DNA of 51,750 nucleotides from Streptomyces sp. ISL-66 (GTDB lineage: Bacteria > Actinomycetota > Actinomycetes > Streptomycetales > Streptomycetaceae). The notes beneath the pieces are model-generated. The model ran no database searches. It was given only the letters and a program-made list of their open reading frames with translations, and was not told where the DNA came from. The position numbers and the translations under genes were made by a program. Where the stretch lies: positions 1 through 51,750 of the forward strand of contig NZ_JAGGOW010000004.1 in the NCBI RefSeq assembly GCF_018614135.1, read 5' to 3'. This document shows, piece after piece, positions 51,386 through 51,750 of this stretch. Each line of letters opens with the position of its first letter. The first letter of the stretch is position 1.

Positions 51386-51750
51386 TCACCCGCCTCCCGG
51401 GGCCGGTGTGAGCGCGGGCGGAAGGACGCCCGGGTCGCCGGGCCGGACGGCGGAGCGGCGGGCGGGCGCCGACGGTCGCGGGGCGGTGCCGGCGGGCAGC
51501 CAGCTGTCCGCGGGCACCGCCAGCCAGCCGTGGGCGGCCGCGAGCTCCGCCGCGGCGGCGCGCAGCGCGTCCAGCCCGGGGTGGCGCAGGCCCTTGCGCC
51601 ACACCATCGCCAGCGGCGACAGCGGCACCGGGCCGGTCAGCGGCCGCTTCACACAGCCGGCCAGCTCGGCGAAGTCCACCGTGGCCAGGACCGGGTTCCC
51701 GGTCTTCACCATGACCCGGCGGAACTCGTCCTTGCCGACCGCCACCGGTG
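51386..51750 (-). CDS. LysR-family regulator, C-terminal part (5' end outside window)
   Basis: At least 121 residues of the substrate-binding domain are in frame up to the window edge: PVAVGKDEFRRVMVKTGNPV LATVDFAELAGC … GPVPLSPLAMVWRKGLRHPG LDALRAAAAELAA. The segment PLAMVWRKGLRHPGL is typical of LysR C-termini. A Pro/Arg/Ala-rich tail follows. The DNA-binding part lies beyond 51750. It may regulate the nitrate transporter downstream, but that is only positional. Confidence 0.75.
   Translation of the reverse strand, partial: PVAVGKDEFRRVMVKTGNPVLATVDFAELAGCVKRPLTGPVPLSPLAMVWRKGLRHPGLDALRAAAAELAAAHGWLAVPADSWLPAGTAPRPSAPARRSAVRPGDPGVLPPALTPAPGGG

Overview
The window is high-GC actinobacterial chromosome, and gene content and order point to Streptomyces: an SsgA-like sporulation protein, DUF2510/RDD and DUF3039 proteins, an NnaR-type nitrate regulator, and the run murA – HU – NAD-malic enzyme. 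From memory this run resembles the S. coelicolor SCO2923–SCO2959 neighbourhood; I have not checked that by alignment. Most genes use ATG or GTG starts, and many stop and start codons overlap (GTGA, ATGA, TGATG), so translational coupling is common.

Layout. 1–6528: end of a DUF2510/RDD-type protein, ssgG, a GlcD-type flavin oxidase, a TPR protein, and hppD divergent from an Lrp/AsnC regulator (tyrosine catabolism). 6571–10347: a compact four-gene OpuC/ProU-type osmoprotectant ABC transporter. 10373–12645: an ArsR-like regulator with its own palindromic operators, a coupled 74-aa protein and an MFS exporter. 12575–18614, minus strand: S16 (Lon-type) protease-domain protein, IclR regulator, DEAD/DEAH helicase, a Fic toxin with a ribbon-helix-helix antitoxin, and a 14-TM-type MFS exporter.

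18886–24522: tRNA-Cys(GCA), followed 5.6 kb later by a 43-bp near-perfect copy of its 3' half. The two copies bound a decayed integrative element. It holds a truncated and frameshifted tyrosine integrase, broken GntR and HD-domain genes, and several low-GC orphan cargo genes. The left end carries a new terminator for the tRNA; what looks like the original one now lies beyond the right end.

24529–31401: an orphan type VII secretion-like operon (two small helical proteins, a WXG/EspB-like protein, a mycosin protease, a DUF6571 protein and a lipoprotein) with no EccC or other membrane-core gene in view. 31544–36920: a three-gene xanthine dehydrogenase/CO dehydrogenase-type complex (FAD, 2Fe-2S, molybdopterin subunits); the 2Fe-2S subunit has very long low-complexity extensions. 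37155–39962: GH20 hexosaminidase, DUF3039 and AlgH/DUF179. 40237–43834: murA, hup, malic enzyme. 44417–48441: HelD-like helicase, CGNR regulator, GNAT acetyltransferase and a PIN (VapC) toxin remnant. 48482–51750: nnaR, narK-type nitrate transporter and the end of a LysR regulator.

The strongest candidates for something undescribed are the cargo genes of the tRNA-Cys element, the operator architecture of the Fic antitoxin and of the ArsR-like gene, and the extended 2Fe-2S subunit.
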